A stretch of DNA of 64,000 bases, taken from positions 25,321,554 through 25,385,553 of the forward strand of contig CM020619.1 of the NCBI GenBank assembly GCA_009829735.1, given 5' to 3'. Positions 1 through 9,128 of the stretch are shown in pieces (the stretch's first letter is position 1; every line of letters begins with the position of its first letter). Source of the stretch: Pyropia yezoensis (lineage: Eukaryota; Rhodophyta; Bangiophyceae; Bangiales; Bangiaceae). The notes beneath the pieces are model-generated. The model searched no databases and was not told where the DNA came from. It worked only from the letters and a program-made list of their open reading frames with translations. The translations under genes were made by a program, and so were the position numbers.

Positions 1-12
1 AAGGGAGTCCCT

Positions 13-1272
13 ATGTTCGGGGGGCCGAACGGACGCCCGTTGGCAGTCATCGGCTTCTTGACTAGCTTCAAGGCAGCCGCAGACAAGGCGCTCGTTAACG
101 AGGGGCTGGCCCTGGAGATCCTCCCGTTCTTTGTTGATGAACGGGTGCGAGGCATTCTTCGCCAGGCATCCTCGATGCCGGGAATGAGGGTCGCGGCCAC
201 CCCCATGGATTACCGTGGGATATTGAAGGAGCTGCTGAGCAGCTACCTCAGTGAGGACAAGTGCGAGGACCACTATCGGGCCCTTCGCACTGCCACCGCC
301 CAGTCCTGGGAGGATGAGGAGATGTTTGGACGCCGGATCCAAGAGCTCGACTACGAGCTGGGGAAGCTCCTCGGAGAAGGGGAGCTACGGGCCATCCTGT
401 TCGCAGGAGTACCCAACTACGTGCGGATATCCGCACGGGGCGCCAACACGGCACGGACGAACTTCAGTCGACTGATGCATATGTGCAAGTCCCTAGGGGA
501 CGCCTACCGGGTTCTACACCCGGAGTGTGCCTTGGCCCCGAAGCCCAAGGGTGAGGGAGGCAAGCCCAGTCTTACCCCGGTACCGAGGCAAGAGAAGGTG
601 GAACGTAAGGCCGCACCAGTACTGGTTGCGACCGAACATACCCCTATTGGTGAGGGTGACCCTCTAGTCGACCAACAGGGCCACCTGTTGCTACCGGCGA
701 CGCCGGTGATTGATGAACATGGTACGGTAGCGTACATCGCCCCGGCTAGAACCCAGTTCCAGGTCAACGAAGGAACGGGACGGCGCGTCCCGTATGTGCG
801 GACTACGGGGTACTCCCCGGTGACGGGTAACCCTCACCAACCCTTGCCAACATGGGCGGTGCGCACGGAGGCACCCCCGCAGATTGCGGGCCGACCCAAC
901 CGGTTGGGGGAGTCCATGTTCCGGTTGACCCAAGGACCCAAGGCCTACCAGGGAGCAGGCACTCGGGCGCCCGAGGGAGGCAACCGTAGCTACGGGGCTA
1001 CCCTGATGCGACCTCAAGGGGGGACCGGCACGTCCGGATGTATGTTGTGTGGGGATCCCCAGCACTGGGTGTCTTCCTGCCCACTCATCCCCGAGGAGTC
1101 TCGGCGGGCAGCGGCGCAACGCAAGGCATCCACCGGGGGGTATCCCCCCCGAGCACCCGGACCCGCACCGGGTAGGCAGCCAGCTCCAGGTGGAGTACTG
1201 GCCGTCGAGGGGGCACCTCCTCAGCCGGATGTCCCGGCGGACAGCACCCTACCAAGGGCGGGAAACGAGTAA
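13..1272 (+). CDS. gag: Gag polyprotein of element A
   Basis: Structural protein that would form the virus-like particle. The first 160 residues look like a retrotransposon capsid region (Trp/Leu/Arg-rich, helical), followed by a Pro/Gly/Thr-rich linker and one CCHC zinc knuckle (C-x2-C-x4-H-x4-C) at about residue 343, bases 1039-1080. The true start may lie left of the window; ATG 13 is only the first in-frame Met visible. The stop codon (1270-1272) follows directly after a GGGAAAC heptamer, and pol lies in the -1 frame, so gag-pol is probably made by frameshifting. The C-terminus AGNE-stop is the same as in element B's gag. There is no frame damage in the window. Confidence 0.85.
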   Translation: MFGGPNGRPLAVIGFLTSFKAAADKALVNEGLALEILPFFVDERVRGILRQASSMPGMRVAATPMDYRGILKELLSSYLSEDKCEDHYRALRTATAQSWEDEEMFGRRIQELDYELGKLLGEGELRAILFAGVPNYVRISARGANTARTNFSRLMHMCKSLGDAYRVLHPECALAPKPKGEGGKPSLTPVPRQEKVERKAAPVLVATEHTPIGEGDPLVDQQGHLLLPATPVIDEHGTVAYIAPARTQFQVNEGTGRRVPYVRTTGYSPVTGNPHQPLPTWAVRTEAPPQIAGRPNRLGESMFRLTQGPKAYQGAGTRAPEGGNRSYGATLMRPQGGTGTSGCMLCGDPQHWVSSCPLIPEESRRAAAQRKASTGGYPPRAPGPAPGRQPAPGGVLAVEGAPPQPDVPADSTLPRAGNE

Positions 1273-1303
1273 GAGGAAGGATGACCGGGGGGCGCTGGGG
1301 TCA
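1260..1303 (+). promoter_or_regulatory. -1 ribosomal frameshift signal between gag and pol of element A
   Basis: The heptamer GGGAAAC (1260-1266) is phased as G GGA AAC in the gag frame, matching the X XXY YYZ rule, with the gag stop four bases further on. The -1 frame is open from here into pol. A stem TGACC/GGTCA (1282-1286 with 1299-1303) lies downstream and could stimulate slippage. The same heptamer, phase and GACC/GGTC stem occur in element B at 16016-16022 and 10706-10712 on the minus strand. Function is inferred from the pattern. Confidence 0.7.
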
Positions 1304-3844
1304 CCCAAGCAAGCCACCCCGGAGTACCGCGGGGAAAGCCCCACGGAGAGCGCGGTTGAGCCGACGCCGCATCAACCCCCGGGTACACCTTCCGGCCCCG
1401 ACGACACGGCGTCAGGGGATTGATGACCAACCCCCGAGGTTGGGAGGAGAGGACGGGAAGCCCCTTCACGTTGAACCAGACAAGGGCCCTGTTCAGGATG
1501 CCCGAGCTACACCGGATATCGGTGTAGGACATGTGTTGTTTACCTTGGAGAACTTCAAGGTATCAGCCACACTGGGGGTTGACCCCCAGTCGACACGATC
1601 GTACTACCCTGTACTGGACACAGGGGCTGGACCCAACCTTATCCGGAAGGATACCCTCCCGGACAAGTGGCTTCCACGAGTCAGAGTGACTCGGGGACCC
1701 ACCATCAAGGACGCGAATGGTCGACTCATTCGTACGACCGCAGCGATGTCGCTGCAGGTTACCATCGGGGATCTCACCACGGAAGTTGACTTCCTGGTAT
1801 GTGAAACGCTATCGGTGCCCTGCATACTGGGGTGCACCTTCATCAACGTTCACGTTGATGCAATCCGGCCAGGCCGGAGGACCGTCGAGCTTCAAGAAGC
1901 CGACGGGACGAAGCGAGGACACACGGCTATCGTCAGGGACCTGACGCTACAAGGAAGCCACGTTAACGTGGCTGAGGTGTACGCAAGCGTCGAGCCGAAG
2001 ACACTTCGGTTGGCCAAGCGAACTCGCTTTGAGCCGTTGTCAGAGACAGTCCTCCCGGTTAACTGCGACCTCGCAGGCATCTGCAGAGTCCAGTCCAACC
2101 TACGGACGTACAAGCGCCATGGGTTGACCATGGCCAACGGTCTCATAGACCTCCCAGCAGGAGGGTCGTCCCTCCTAGTGATGGCGAACTACCGCCGTAA
2201 GGCAGTCACCCTCCCGAAGGGAACTATCCTCGGGATTGCCGAACTCTACGAAGGAGATATCCTTACCCCTGATAAGGAAGGTCAAGTGGAACCACTTGAA
2301 GTACTGGCGGTCGCCGAGACCACCGAGCGACAGCAACCCGATGACGGGAAGCCTAACCCATCGGCGGCTCCGGCGGACCTGCCGCAAAAGGACCAAGAGG
2401 CCTTGAAGGCACTGGCCGAGGCTGACCTCGACCACCTTCCCCCTTCGGTAGCCGAAGGGGTACGACGGATGCTAAGAAAGCATGACGTTATGTGGACAGG
2501 CGGGGCCTTGGGGACCATTGGGGCAACCCAACATCGTATAGACCTGGTACCAGGCGCACGACCCGCCCGCTCACAACCGCACCGAGCGGGACCTATGCAA
2601 CGAGAGATCGTTGATGGAGAAGTGAAGAGGATGAGTGAAGCTAAGGTGATCCGACCTTCGATGTCGGAATGGGGTGCCCCAGTCGTTATTGTGCCGAAGA
2701 AGGATCAAACCCCTCGGTTTTGCATCGATTATCGACGCCTCAACTTGGTTACCAAGAAGGACTCATACCCTTTACCAAGGATGGATGAATGCATCGACTC
2801 CCTGGGGGAGGCTACGGTGTTTACCACCATCGACTGCAACGCCGGATACTGGCAGATCCCGGTGGCGGACGAGGATATCCCCAAGACGGCATTCGTCTGT
2901 CACAGTGGAGTGTACGAGTTCCTAAGGATGCCCTTCGGATTGTCCAACGCCCCCGCTACATTCCAGCGGGCTATCGACATCATACTGTCGGGGGTGAAGT
3001 GGCGTAACTGCCTAGTGTACCTCGATGACGTCATCGTCTTCTCGCGTAACATGGATGACCATGTACAACATGTTGACGAGGTACTCACCCTCTTGAGGAA
3101 CGCCGGGGTAACCCTGCGTCTGAAGAAGTGCGCCTTCTTCCAACAGACGGTCGAATATCTGGGCCACCAGATAACCCCTGGTAAACTAGGGGTACTCGAA
3201 GCCAATACCCGGGCACTCCGGGATGCCCGGTTCCCTAACACCCAGACGCAGCTCAAGAGCTTCCTGGGAATGTGCAATGTATACCGACCGTTCGTCAAGG
3301 ACTTCGCTCGGATAGCTAAACCGTTAACGGTTCTTACGAGCAGTACCTTACCCAAGGTACTCCAACCCCCTTCGCCTAGCGAAGAGGAGGCATTCGAGTC
3401 GCTGAAGCGAGCCCTACTAGCCCCACCCGTCCTTGCGTTACCGCATAGACGGGGTACCTTCGTCATCGATGTCGATGAGTGTGATACACAAGTGGGATGC
3501 ACCCTGTTACAGGGAGAGACGTTGATCGGTACCGATAACGTTATCCCGGACCTGCGTCCGGTAGGGTACTTCAGCCGGACACTCAACCCGGCTGAGCGGA
3601 ACTATAGTGCCACCGAGCGTGAATGCCTCGGAGTTATATGGGCAGTGCAACTGCTCCGTCCATACCTGGAGGGCTCCAGGTTCATCGTGAGGTCCGACCA
3701 CGAACCCCTACGATGGCTCCTCAACCTTGGTGACAAGGATTCCGATAGCCATGGGAGGCTAGCCCGATGGAGGCTGAAGATGGCCGAGCACGACTACCGC
3801 ACGGTGTATAAGGCTGGGTCAACCCACCACCTCGGAGACGCGTT
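1281..3844 (+). CDS. pol: Pol of element A, 5' part: protease, reverse transcriptase, RNase H (cut by element B)
   Basis: The frame is open from the slippery site at 1260; the first ATG is 1281. Domains in order: a basic Pro/Arg-rich leader; an aspartic protease with LDTGAG near residue 110; RT with FCIDYRRLN (about 2719) and the YLDD active site (3018-3029); RNase H with its first Asp in DVDECD (about 3470) and its end near 3844. Element B's LTR starts at 3845, so the apparent frame to 4190 ends in LTR sequence and its last 115 residues are not pol. The gene resumes in frame at 18550. Summing both parts, the uninterrupted frame would be about 1394 codons with no stop, typical for a chromovirus pol. 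Inactive now because it is split. Confidence 0.9.
3840..3844. repeat. Target site duplication of element B, left copy (GCGTT)
   Basis: GCGTT immediately precedes the TGTGGCA start of the LTR and is repeated at 18545-18549 right after TGCCACA. Five-bp duplications are usual for Ty3/gypsy integrases. The duplicated site lies in the centre of a small inverted repeat in A (GAGAC before, GTCTC after). Confidence 0.95.
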
Positions 3845-4314
3845 TGTGGCAAAAACCACTCGCACACACAGTACCCAAGTTGGGGCGGTGTGCGAGGGCT
3901 GCCTCCCGTGTCGGGGGAACCGGAAGAAGTGCAAGTCGCACACACTCTATCCCTGTTGTGGGGCAATCCCCCCCACGGACAAACAAGAAGATGGTGTGTG
4001 GTCCAACAGTTTCTTGGTCGGGACGGGGACGCAGGGCCAAGCCCCGCTGTCCCTCCCCTTATCCCCCCAGGGTCCACTCAGAATCTCGCCACTCAGAATC
4101 TCCCACCCCAGCACCTGCCCACCGGGCCACACGAAAATTCTAGACGATAAATGCAGAAAACCCTCAAATCCAAGTTGGATTTACTACTAAGCTAACTATC
4201 CCGAACTTAGGGAATATGGACCCAAATGCAGGGGGAGGAACGGATCAGGCTAGTGGCCTGCCGCCCCTTGCATGGCACGTGTTGCCCCCCTACCTGGGGG
4301 TCAATACTGCCACA
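3845..4314 (-). repeat. 3' LTR of element B
   Basis: 470 bp, starting TGTGGCA and ending TGCCACA (perfect 7-bp inverted ends). It matches the LTRs at 18076-18544, 20685-21152 and 25235-25702 with only a few differences. It contains palindromes with core CAAGTTG and, on the plus strand, an open frame with a Cys-rich stretch (CEGCLPCRGNRKKC). No clear TATA box was seen on either strand. Confidence 0.95.
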
Positions 4315-4327
4315 CTCCCCTCTCCTC
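4315..4327 (-). promoter_or_regulatory. Polypurine tract of element B
   Basis: On the minus strand the bases abutting the 3' LTR are GAGGAGAGGGGAG, a polypurine tract suited to priming plus-strand DNA synthesis. The same tract abuts element C's LTR at 21153-21165. It fixes the minus orientation of gag-pol and shows that the plus-strand gene lies inside the element, between pol and the 3' LTR. Confidence 0.85.
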
Positions 4328-4655
4328 AGTTCCGACCGACCCGGTCGGCCCTGTGAGGGGGTGCATAAACGCACGTCTCGGCGTTGGGGGGGACGCGACT
4401 TGCTGTCCCCCCTTGAGTACGTAACGCGGATGTGGAGGCGGTCACGTTGGCCGCCCCTCTCCTCAAGCTTGCCCACTTGGCAGCTTGCTCTCCTCGGTTC
4501 ACACCTCACCACCACCACCACTTCTCCTTCACCTTACACGGGGCCACCCCACGCTGGGGAGGCCACCCGTTTACCCACGATCCGAGTCCCCCTCAACTCG
4601 AGGCGGGTCTCGTGCCGCGATAGCCAGGACGTCTCTCCCCAACTTGGGGAGAGCC
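4328..4655 (+). other. Leader region of the antisense gene of element B
   Basis: Non-coding stretch between the polypurine tract and the preferred ATG at 4656. The frame of the gene is open from 4485. Just before the ATG a perfect 21-bp odd palindrome (4632-4652, 10-bp arms CTCTCCCCAA/TTGGGGAGAG around one C) would form a strong hairpin in the mRNA leader. A His/Pro-coding CAC repeat lies near 4507-4525. Confidence 0.5.
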
Positions 4656-6599
4656 ATGGCGACTCCGGGAGTGGAGACGGACTCTCTCGATGAGCGTATG
4701 GAGGACACCTCCTACGGTGCAGCGCCTGCCGGGACTTCCGGCGGGGGCTCCGCGATCGCTCCGGGGGGTGGGACTCCCGCGTCACCCGGCTTTGGGTTGA
4801 CGGCAGGATCTCCCCCGGAGGCGGGACAAGTTGTCCCGCGTGAGGCCTTGGGGCGGTGGTTTTACCCCGCTTGGCCTCTGTATGAGGAGGGGTTGACTGT
4901 TCTTCGCTGTGGCCGACTCGGCGCAGCGATGGGTCGGGTATGGGACCGCCTACGGGAGAAGTATCCCCGTAGGGTCGGGTTCCCTGCCGGCTTCAGGACG
5001 GACCAGTTTGCCTTCCTGGACGACGAGGAGGTCGAGGACGTGCAGCGGGCCAAGGCCATGGTGGACCGCGGGGGAACTATCCCGGGTCCCGGCGACTTGC
5101 CGACCTTCACTTGGGACGCGGTGGCAACTCGCCCCCCGTACCTTCACGAGGCCGATCCGCACACTCATCACTTTGATGTGCGGATGGAGAAGGACTTCCG
5201 GCGAGGTCCCTACTTGGTGACCTCGGCTCAACTTGAGTTTCCTCAGCAGTCTGCCGCCAGTAAGGAGCAATACTACCCGAAGAAGCCCGAGTGGTGGCCT
5301 CAAGTTGAGGTCCCCTACGGGTTCCCGGCATTGTTGCCACGGTTGCTTGACCACTTCGGCTCCGTCATGTTGACGGCTGGCCCTGATCATCTGGTGTGGG
5401 CCATGTTGGCCACCCAGTGGCTCCTCGAGGTCATGTCGACCTGGGTGTCATGTGTTCAGCGGCGGGGGATGCTCTGGCATCTCCCCCTCCGGCTCATCCA
5501 GGGTTTGGAACAGCTCACCCCTCAGCTAGTTGCTGAGGGGTGCTCGTCAGGACAACTCACTCTACTTGAGGAGATGCTCCGCCTCCACAAGTTTATCGAG
5601 TGGGAGAGCATTGAGCACAAGTTGCGCCGCCCCACTCGGGGGCCCAAGGACGATGGCGCACTTCGCCAGTTCGTGTGGGTCGCTCGTGAACTTCACGACG
5701 GCCGTGTGGTCCTACGAGAGGGGTTGGGCATCGGGGACTACCCGTATGCCCCGGGGGTGGATCGTCACACTGCGCCACCCCCGGACAAGCCCATAGTTAT
5801 GGCTGTGCCCTCATATGATGACCATATGACTCAACCTACTGCGGGGGCCCCAAGTCGGGGTCGCAGTTACACCCGGGTACCGCCACCTCGGCGTGCCCCT
5901 CCGCTTCCTCCTGTTCCTTTCCAGCCTCACGGGAACATCCCGATCAGCGTGGCCGTGGAGTCATCCACACCGGTGTCTCCCAACTTGGGGGCCACCCTCC
6001 TGACGGTATACCCCAAGTTGGTGTTACCGCCCACGCCTCTAACCTCAGAGATGATGATCACCACGTTGGTGCGCACCATTTCCTGGTTGGCCGCGTCGAC
6101 CGCAACCCTCCAAAGTTCCGAGACTCCTCAACTTGAGGAGCGCGTTCGTACTGCAGTGGCGACCGCGAGTTGCGAGTCGGTGGCGGAGTTTATGACGGCC
6201 GAGTTGGCTCGCATTGGGGCTATTATGCCCCAGCCAACCCCACTTGGGCGTGGCAAGCGTCGTGCGAGCCGGGCATACTCGCCTCCTCGCCGTCGTCGCC
6301 GTCACTCGCGGCGCTCTCCCTCCGTGTCGGAAGACGAGTTGTCTTACTCCGTCTCGGAGTCCTCTACCCCATCGGAGACGGAGTCTGTCCAGCGTCTGCG
6401 TCGCAAACTTGCGCGCAAGACCAGGCAGAAGAGTAGCCACGGTCGGCGCCACTTGCGCGACCGTGAGGGGCGCGACGGTTCCGACTTGGAGCCGCCGCCC
6501 CTTCCAACGAGTGGAGACCGTTATCGGCGTGGGTCTCGCCGCTCGCCTCCACGTGAGGGCGAGGGCCGTGGAGTGGGAGAGTCTAGCATGCGTGCCTAG
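4656..6599 (+). CDS. Antisense extra protein of element B (647 aa, unknown function)
   Basis: Intact gene on the strand opposite gag-pol, ending 111 bp from pol's stop (tail to tail). ATG 4656 has a GCCATGG context; an in-frame ATG at 4485 would add 57 low-complexity residues. The N-terminal part is Gly/Ser/Pro-rich. A globular central region follows, with PPYL (about 5137), HFGSV (5353-5367), QRRGMLWHLP (5457-5486) and LHKFIEW (5582-5602). The C-terminal 100 residues are very basic and Ser/Arg-rich (RRRRRHSRRSPS), like an RNA-binding or nuclear-targeting tail. No signal peptide or membrane segment. Element A has a homologue in the same position and orientation, and element C an almost identical copy. 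A nucleoprotein or packaging role is a guess from the basic tail. Confidence 0.85.
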   Translation: MATPGVETDSLDERMEDTSYGAAPAGTSGGGSAIAPGGGTPASPGFGLTAGSPPEAGQVVPREALGRWFYPAWPLYEEGLTVLRCGRLGAAMGRVWDRLREKYPRRVGFPAGFRTDQFAFLDDEEVEDVQRAKAMVDRGGTIPGPGDLPTFTWDAVATRPPYLHEADPHTHHFDVRMEKDFRRGPYLVTSAQLEFPQQSAASKEQYYPKKPEWWPQVEVPYGFPALLPRLLDHFGSVMLTAGPDHLVWAMLATQWLLEVMSTWVSCVQRRGMLWHLPLRLIQGLEQLTPQLVAEGCSSGQLTLLEEMLRLHKFIEWESIEHKLRRPTRGPKDDGALRQFVWVARELHDGRVVLREGLGIGDYPYAPGVDRHTAPPPDKPIVMAVPSYDDHMTQPTAGAPSRGRSYTRVPPPRRAPPLPPVPFQPHGNIPISVAVESSTPVSPNLGATLLTVYPKLVLPPTPLTSEMMITTLVRTISWLAASTATLQSSETPQLEERVRTAVATASCESVAEFMTAELARIGAIMPQPTPLGRGKRRASRAYSPPRRRRRHSRRSPSVSEDELSYSVSESSTPSETESVQRLRRKLARKTRQKSSHGRRHLRDREGRDGSDLEPPPLPTSGDRYRRGSRRSPPREGEGRGVGESSMRA

Positions 6600-6710
6600 T
6601 TGGCAGCTGCCTTTGTTGTGAGAGTGTGAGGGTTAGGGCTGTAGTTTAAAGCCACTCTGCGTACCACTTCGACTTGAAGCACTCTCTTGGCACTGTTGCT
6701 CGGCCTTCCC
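6600..6710. other. Convergent spacer between the antisense gene and pol, element B
   Basis: About 110 bp between two converging stop codons. It holds short inverted repeats (CTTC/GAAG near 6667-6678 and a CCCTCA/TGAGGG pair near 6708-6722 that runs into the pol end). It could help end transcription from both sides, but no canonical polyadenylation signal is evident. Confidence 0.4.
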
Positions 6711-9128
6711 TCACGTTGAGGGAGGGCTGTTAGGGTCTATCTCGTTCCGGGCACAGTACGCCCGGACCTTCTCAGCAGGAAGGTCCTCCACATACTCCCA
6801 CGTATCATCCTTGGCTTTGTAGCCAAACCAACGCACCCTCAACATGAGGCGGTCAGTATCCTCATCCCAGCCGTGGTCGATGAACTTGTCGAACACGTAC
6901 TCCTGCGGGCCCTGTTTGGCTGCAGGCAGCGAGGGCAGGCGCCACGTTTTCAAAGCACGCGCCCAAGCTGGGTCGCCTGCAGGCGGTGGTGCAACTTTGA
7001 CCACGTCCTGTCCGTTCACTGTGCGGACCCCATCGTCACTTTCGATGGTGAAGCGCCGCCCATCAGTACGAAGGACCTGGTACGGCCCCTTCGTCTGGAA
7101 CACCAACTTACCCCCAGTAGGGGTGTGTGAGTGGACCAATACCCAGTCACCCTGCTCGGGGACATGCTTGGCGTTGCGCACCTTTTTGTCAAAGGTACGC
7201 TTGTAGCGCTTTTGTGCTTTGTCCATCTCAGCCCTGACTTTAGGGATGAGGTTTTCAAGCCTAGCAGCGAACTCCGCCTTACTCTCAGTAGGAGTGGGCG
7301 TACTGCCACCATCCTCCCTAGTTGGGAGCGGCCGCCGCACGGCAATAGACCGCACGCGACGGGGGGTCACAAAAGCGAGGGGTACTTCCCCGGTAGATGA
7401 GTGAACCTGCGAATTGTAGGCAGTGGTCAGAATAGAAATGTATTGGTCCCACGTCTTCACGTGCTCACTCACATAATGGCGCAGCTGCCTAACAATAGTT
7501 TTGTTGAAGCGCTCCACCTGCCCATTAGTTTGTGGGTGGTAGGGGGTGGCATAGTTTGCCTTAACCCCCAACATATCCAGCACTCCTTGAAACAGTACAG
7601 ACGCAAATTGCGGTCCATTGTCCGATAGTGTACTATCCGGAATGCCATACGCGGCAACCCAGTGATCTAGGAAGGCTGACACGACCGACATGGCCGTGAT
7701 CTCTGCCAGTGGGATCGCTCGCGTAAGTTTCGTGAAGCGGTCACAGATGACCAGGAGGTACTGGTTGCCCTCCTCGGTCACTGGCAGTGGCCCAAGGATG
7801 TCCATCGCCAACGCGGCGAAGGGCTCCTTGGCCGGGAACAATAGCATAGCCGTAGTAGGCCGCCGTTCCATCAGACGGTTCTGTGCACAACTTGTGCAGG
7901 CAGCCACCCAACTGTAGATGTCCACCACCATGGACGGCCAGTAGTACCTGGTCCTCAGGGTCTGGTACAGTTTACTAGACCCCAGGTGTCCACCCGTGGG
8001 AGCGTTATGCTCCCTCTCAAGGATACTGTCCTTGAGGGATGCGGGGACGACAAGTTGTTCGGTCCCCTGGAATACCCCCCTCCTCATGAGGAGGCCATCG
8101 TCTCCCAGGAAGAACCGCGTCTCCGCCACTGTATCCAGGGTATCCCTCTGCGACTTGCAGAAGGGATCCTCGGCCTGGGCCTTCACTACTTCGTCCAGGG
8201 ACAGGGGCAAGTACTTCTTGTTCCCTGGCGCCTCGGGATTCAACGCCTGACCCGAGCGCGTGACTACCCCCACGATGGGGATGTCCTCATCGACTGGGGT
8301 GGTGTCCAGTCCCTCGGTAGGTACCCGAGAGAGGCCGTCGGCAAGGGCATGTTGCCTGCCAGATCGGTACTCAATATCAAAGTTGAAGGGTGCAAGTCGC
8401 ACCCTCCACCGGTTGAGACGAGTGTTCGTACAGTCCGTCTTGAAGATGAACTGCAACGCGCGGTGGTCACAGCGGATGAGGAACTTCTCACCCTCTAGGT
8501 AGTGACGAAGTGACGTCACCGCCCATACCACTGCGAGTCCTTCCAACTCGGTGACTCCGTAGTTCTTCTCGGCCGAGTTTAGCCCCTTGCTGAAGTATCC
8601 CACCGGCAAGTACTCCTTGTCCGGCTGTTGCTGAAGCAACACACAACCAAGTTGGTCGTAGCTAGCGTCCACATCCAGGATGTAGTGGCCTCCCAACCTG
8701 GGAATAGCCAGGATAGGGGGCTTCAGCAGAAGGTCCCGAAGAGTCTCAAAGGATTCCTGCTCCACCCGACTTGGGGGAGGCAGGTTCTTCGGTAGCGTTG
8801 AGCTCACTAACTCATTCAACGGCTTCGCCACTTTGGCGAAGCCCTTAGTGAAACGTCGGTACACGTTACACATCCCGAGGAAGCTCCTCATCTGGGTCTG
8901 GGTCCGGGGGTACTGAGCCTTGCGGATGGCCCTCAAGTTTTTCTCGTTGACACTGAGACGCCCCGGACGGACAACATGTCCCAAGTACTCCACCTCTTGA
9001 GTGAAGAGGTGGCACTTACTCGCCTTCAGTGACACTCCGGCGTCAGCAAGTAGCTTGAACACCTGGCCAAGATGGCCAATGTGTTCCTCCGGACTTCGGG
9101 AGAACACAATGATATCGTCTAGGTACAC
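6711..9128 (-). CDS. pol: Pol of element B, C-terminal two thirds: RT palm, RNase H, integrase, chromodomain
   Basis: Open frame of 805 aa. It begins at YLDDIIVFS of the RT active site, which is not the true start, since RT continues upstream in another frame after an indel. RNase H has DVDASYD and ends HALADGLSRV. Integrase has an HHCC zinc finger (HNAPTGGH...CTSCAQNR), the DDE residues in MDILGPLP, SDNGPQF and NGQVERFN, then a GPY/F motif (KGPYQVLR). A C-terminal chromodomain (YVFDKFIDHG...RWFGYKAKDDTWEYVEDL) would guide integration to marked chromatin. Stop is at 6711-6713. The bases from 7631 upstream are represented again after the N gap, with other indels. Confidence 0.9.
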   Translation of the reverse strand: MYLDDIIVFSRSPEEHIGHLGQVFKLLADAGVSLKASKCHLFTQEVEYLGHVVRPGRLSVNEKNLRAIRKAQYPRTQTQMRSFLGMCNVYRRFTKGFAKVAKPLNELVSSTLPKNLPPPSRVEQESFETLRDLLLKPPILAIPRLGGHYILDVDASYDQLGCVLLQQQPDKEYLPVGYFSKGLNSAEKNYGVTELEGLAVVWAVTSLRHYLEGEKFLIRCDHRALQFIFKTDCTNTRLNRWRVRLAPFNFDIEYRSGRQHALADGLSRVPTEGLDTTPVDEDIPIVGVVTRSGQALNPEAPGNKKYLPLSLDEVVKAQAEDPFCKSQRDTLDTVAETRFFLGDDGLLMRRGVFQGTEQLVVPASLKDSILEREHNAPTGGHLGSSKLYQTLRTRYYWPSMVVDIYSWVAACTSCAQNRLMERRPTTAMLLFPAKEPFAALAMDILGPLPVTEEGNQYLLVICDRFTKLTRAIPLAEITAMSVVSAFLDHWVAAYGIPDSTLSDNGPQFASVLFQGVLDMLGVKANYATPYHPQTNGQVERFNKTIVRQLRHYVSEHVKTWDQYISILTTAYNSQVHSSTGEVPLAFVTPRRVRSIAVRRPLPTREDGGSTPTPTESKAEFAARLENLIPKVRAEMDKAQKRYKRTFDKKVRNAKHVPEQGDWVLVHSHTPTGGKLVFQTKGPYQVLRTDGRRFTIESDDGVRTVNGQDVVKVAPPPAGDPAWARALKTWRLPSLPAAKQGPQEYVFDKFIDHGWDEDTDRLMLRVRWFGYKAKDDTWEYVEDLPAEKVRAYCARNEIDPNSPPST

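Noticed and set aside
3845..4190. Apparent C-terminal extension of element A pol
   Set aside because: These codons are element B's LTR, inserted after 3844; the native gene continues at 18550.
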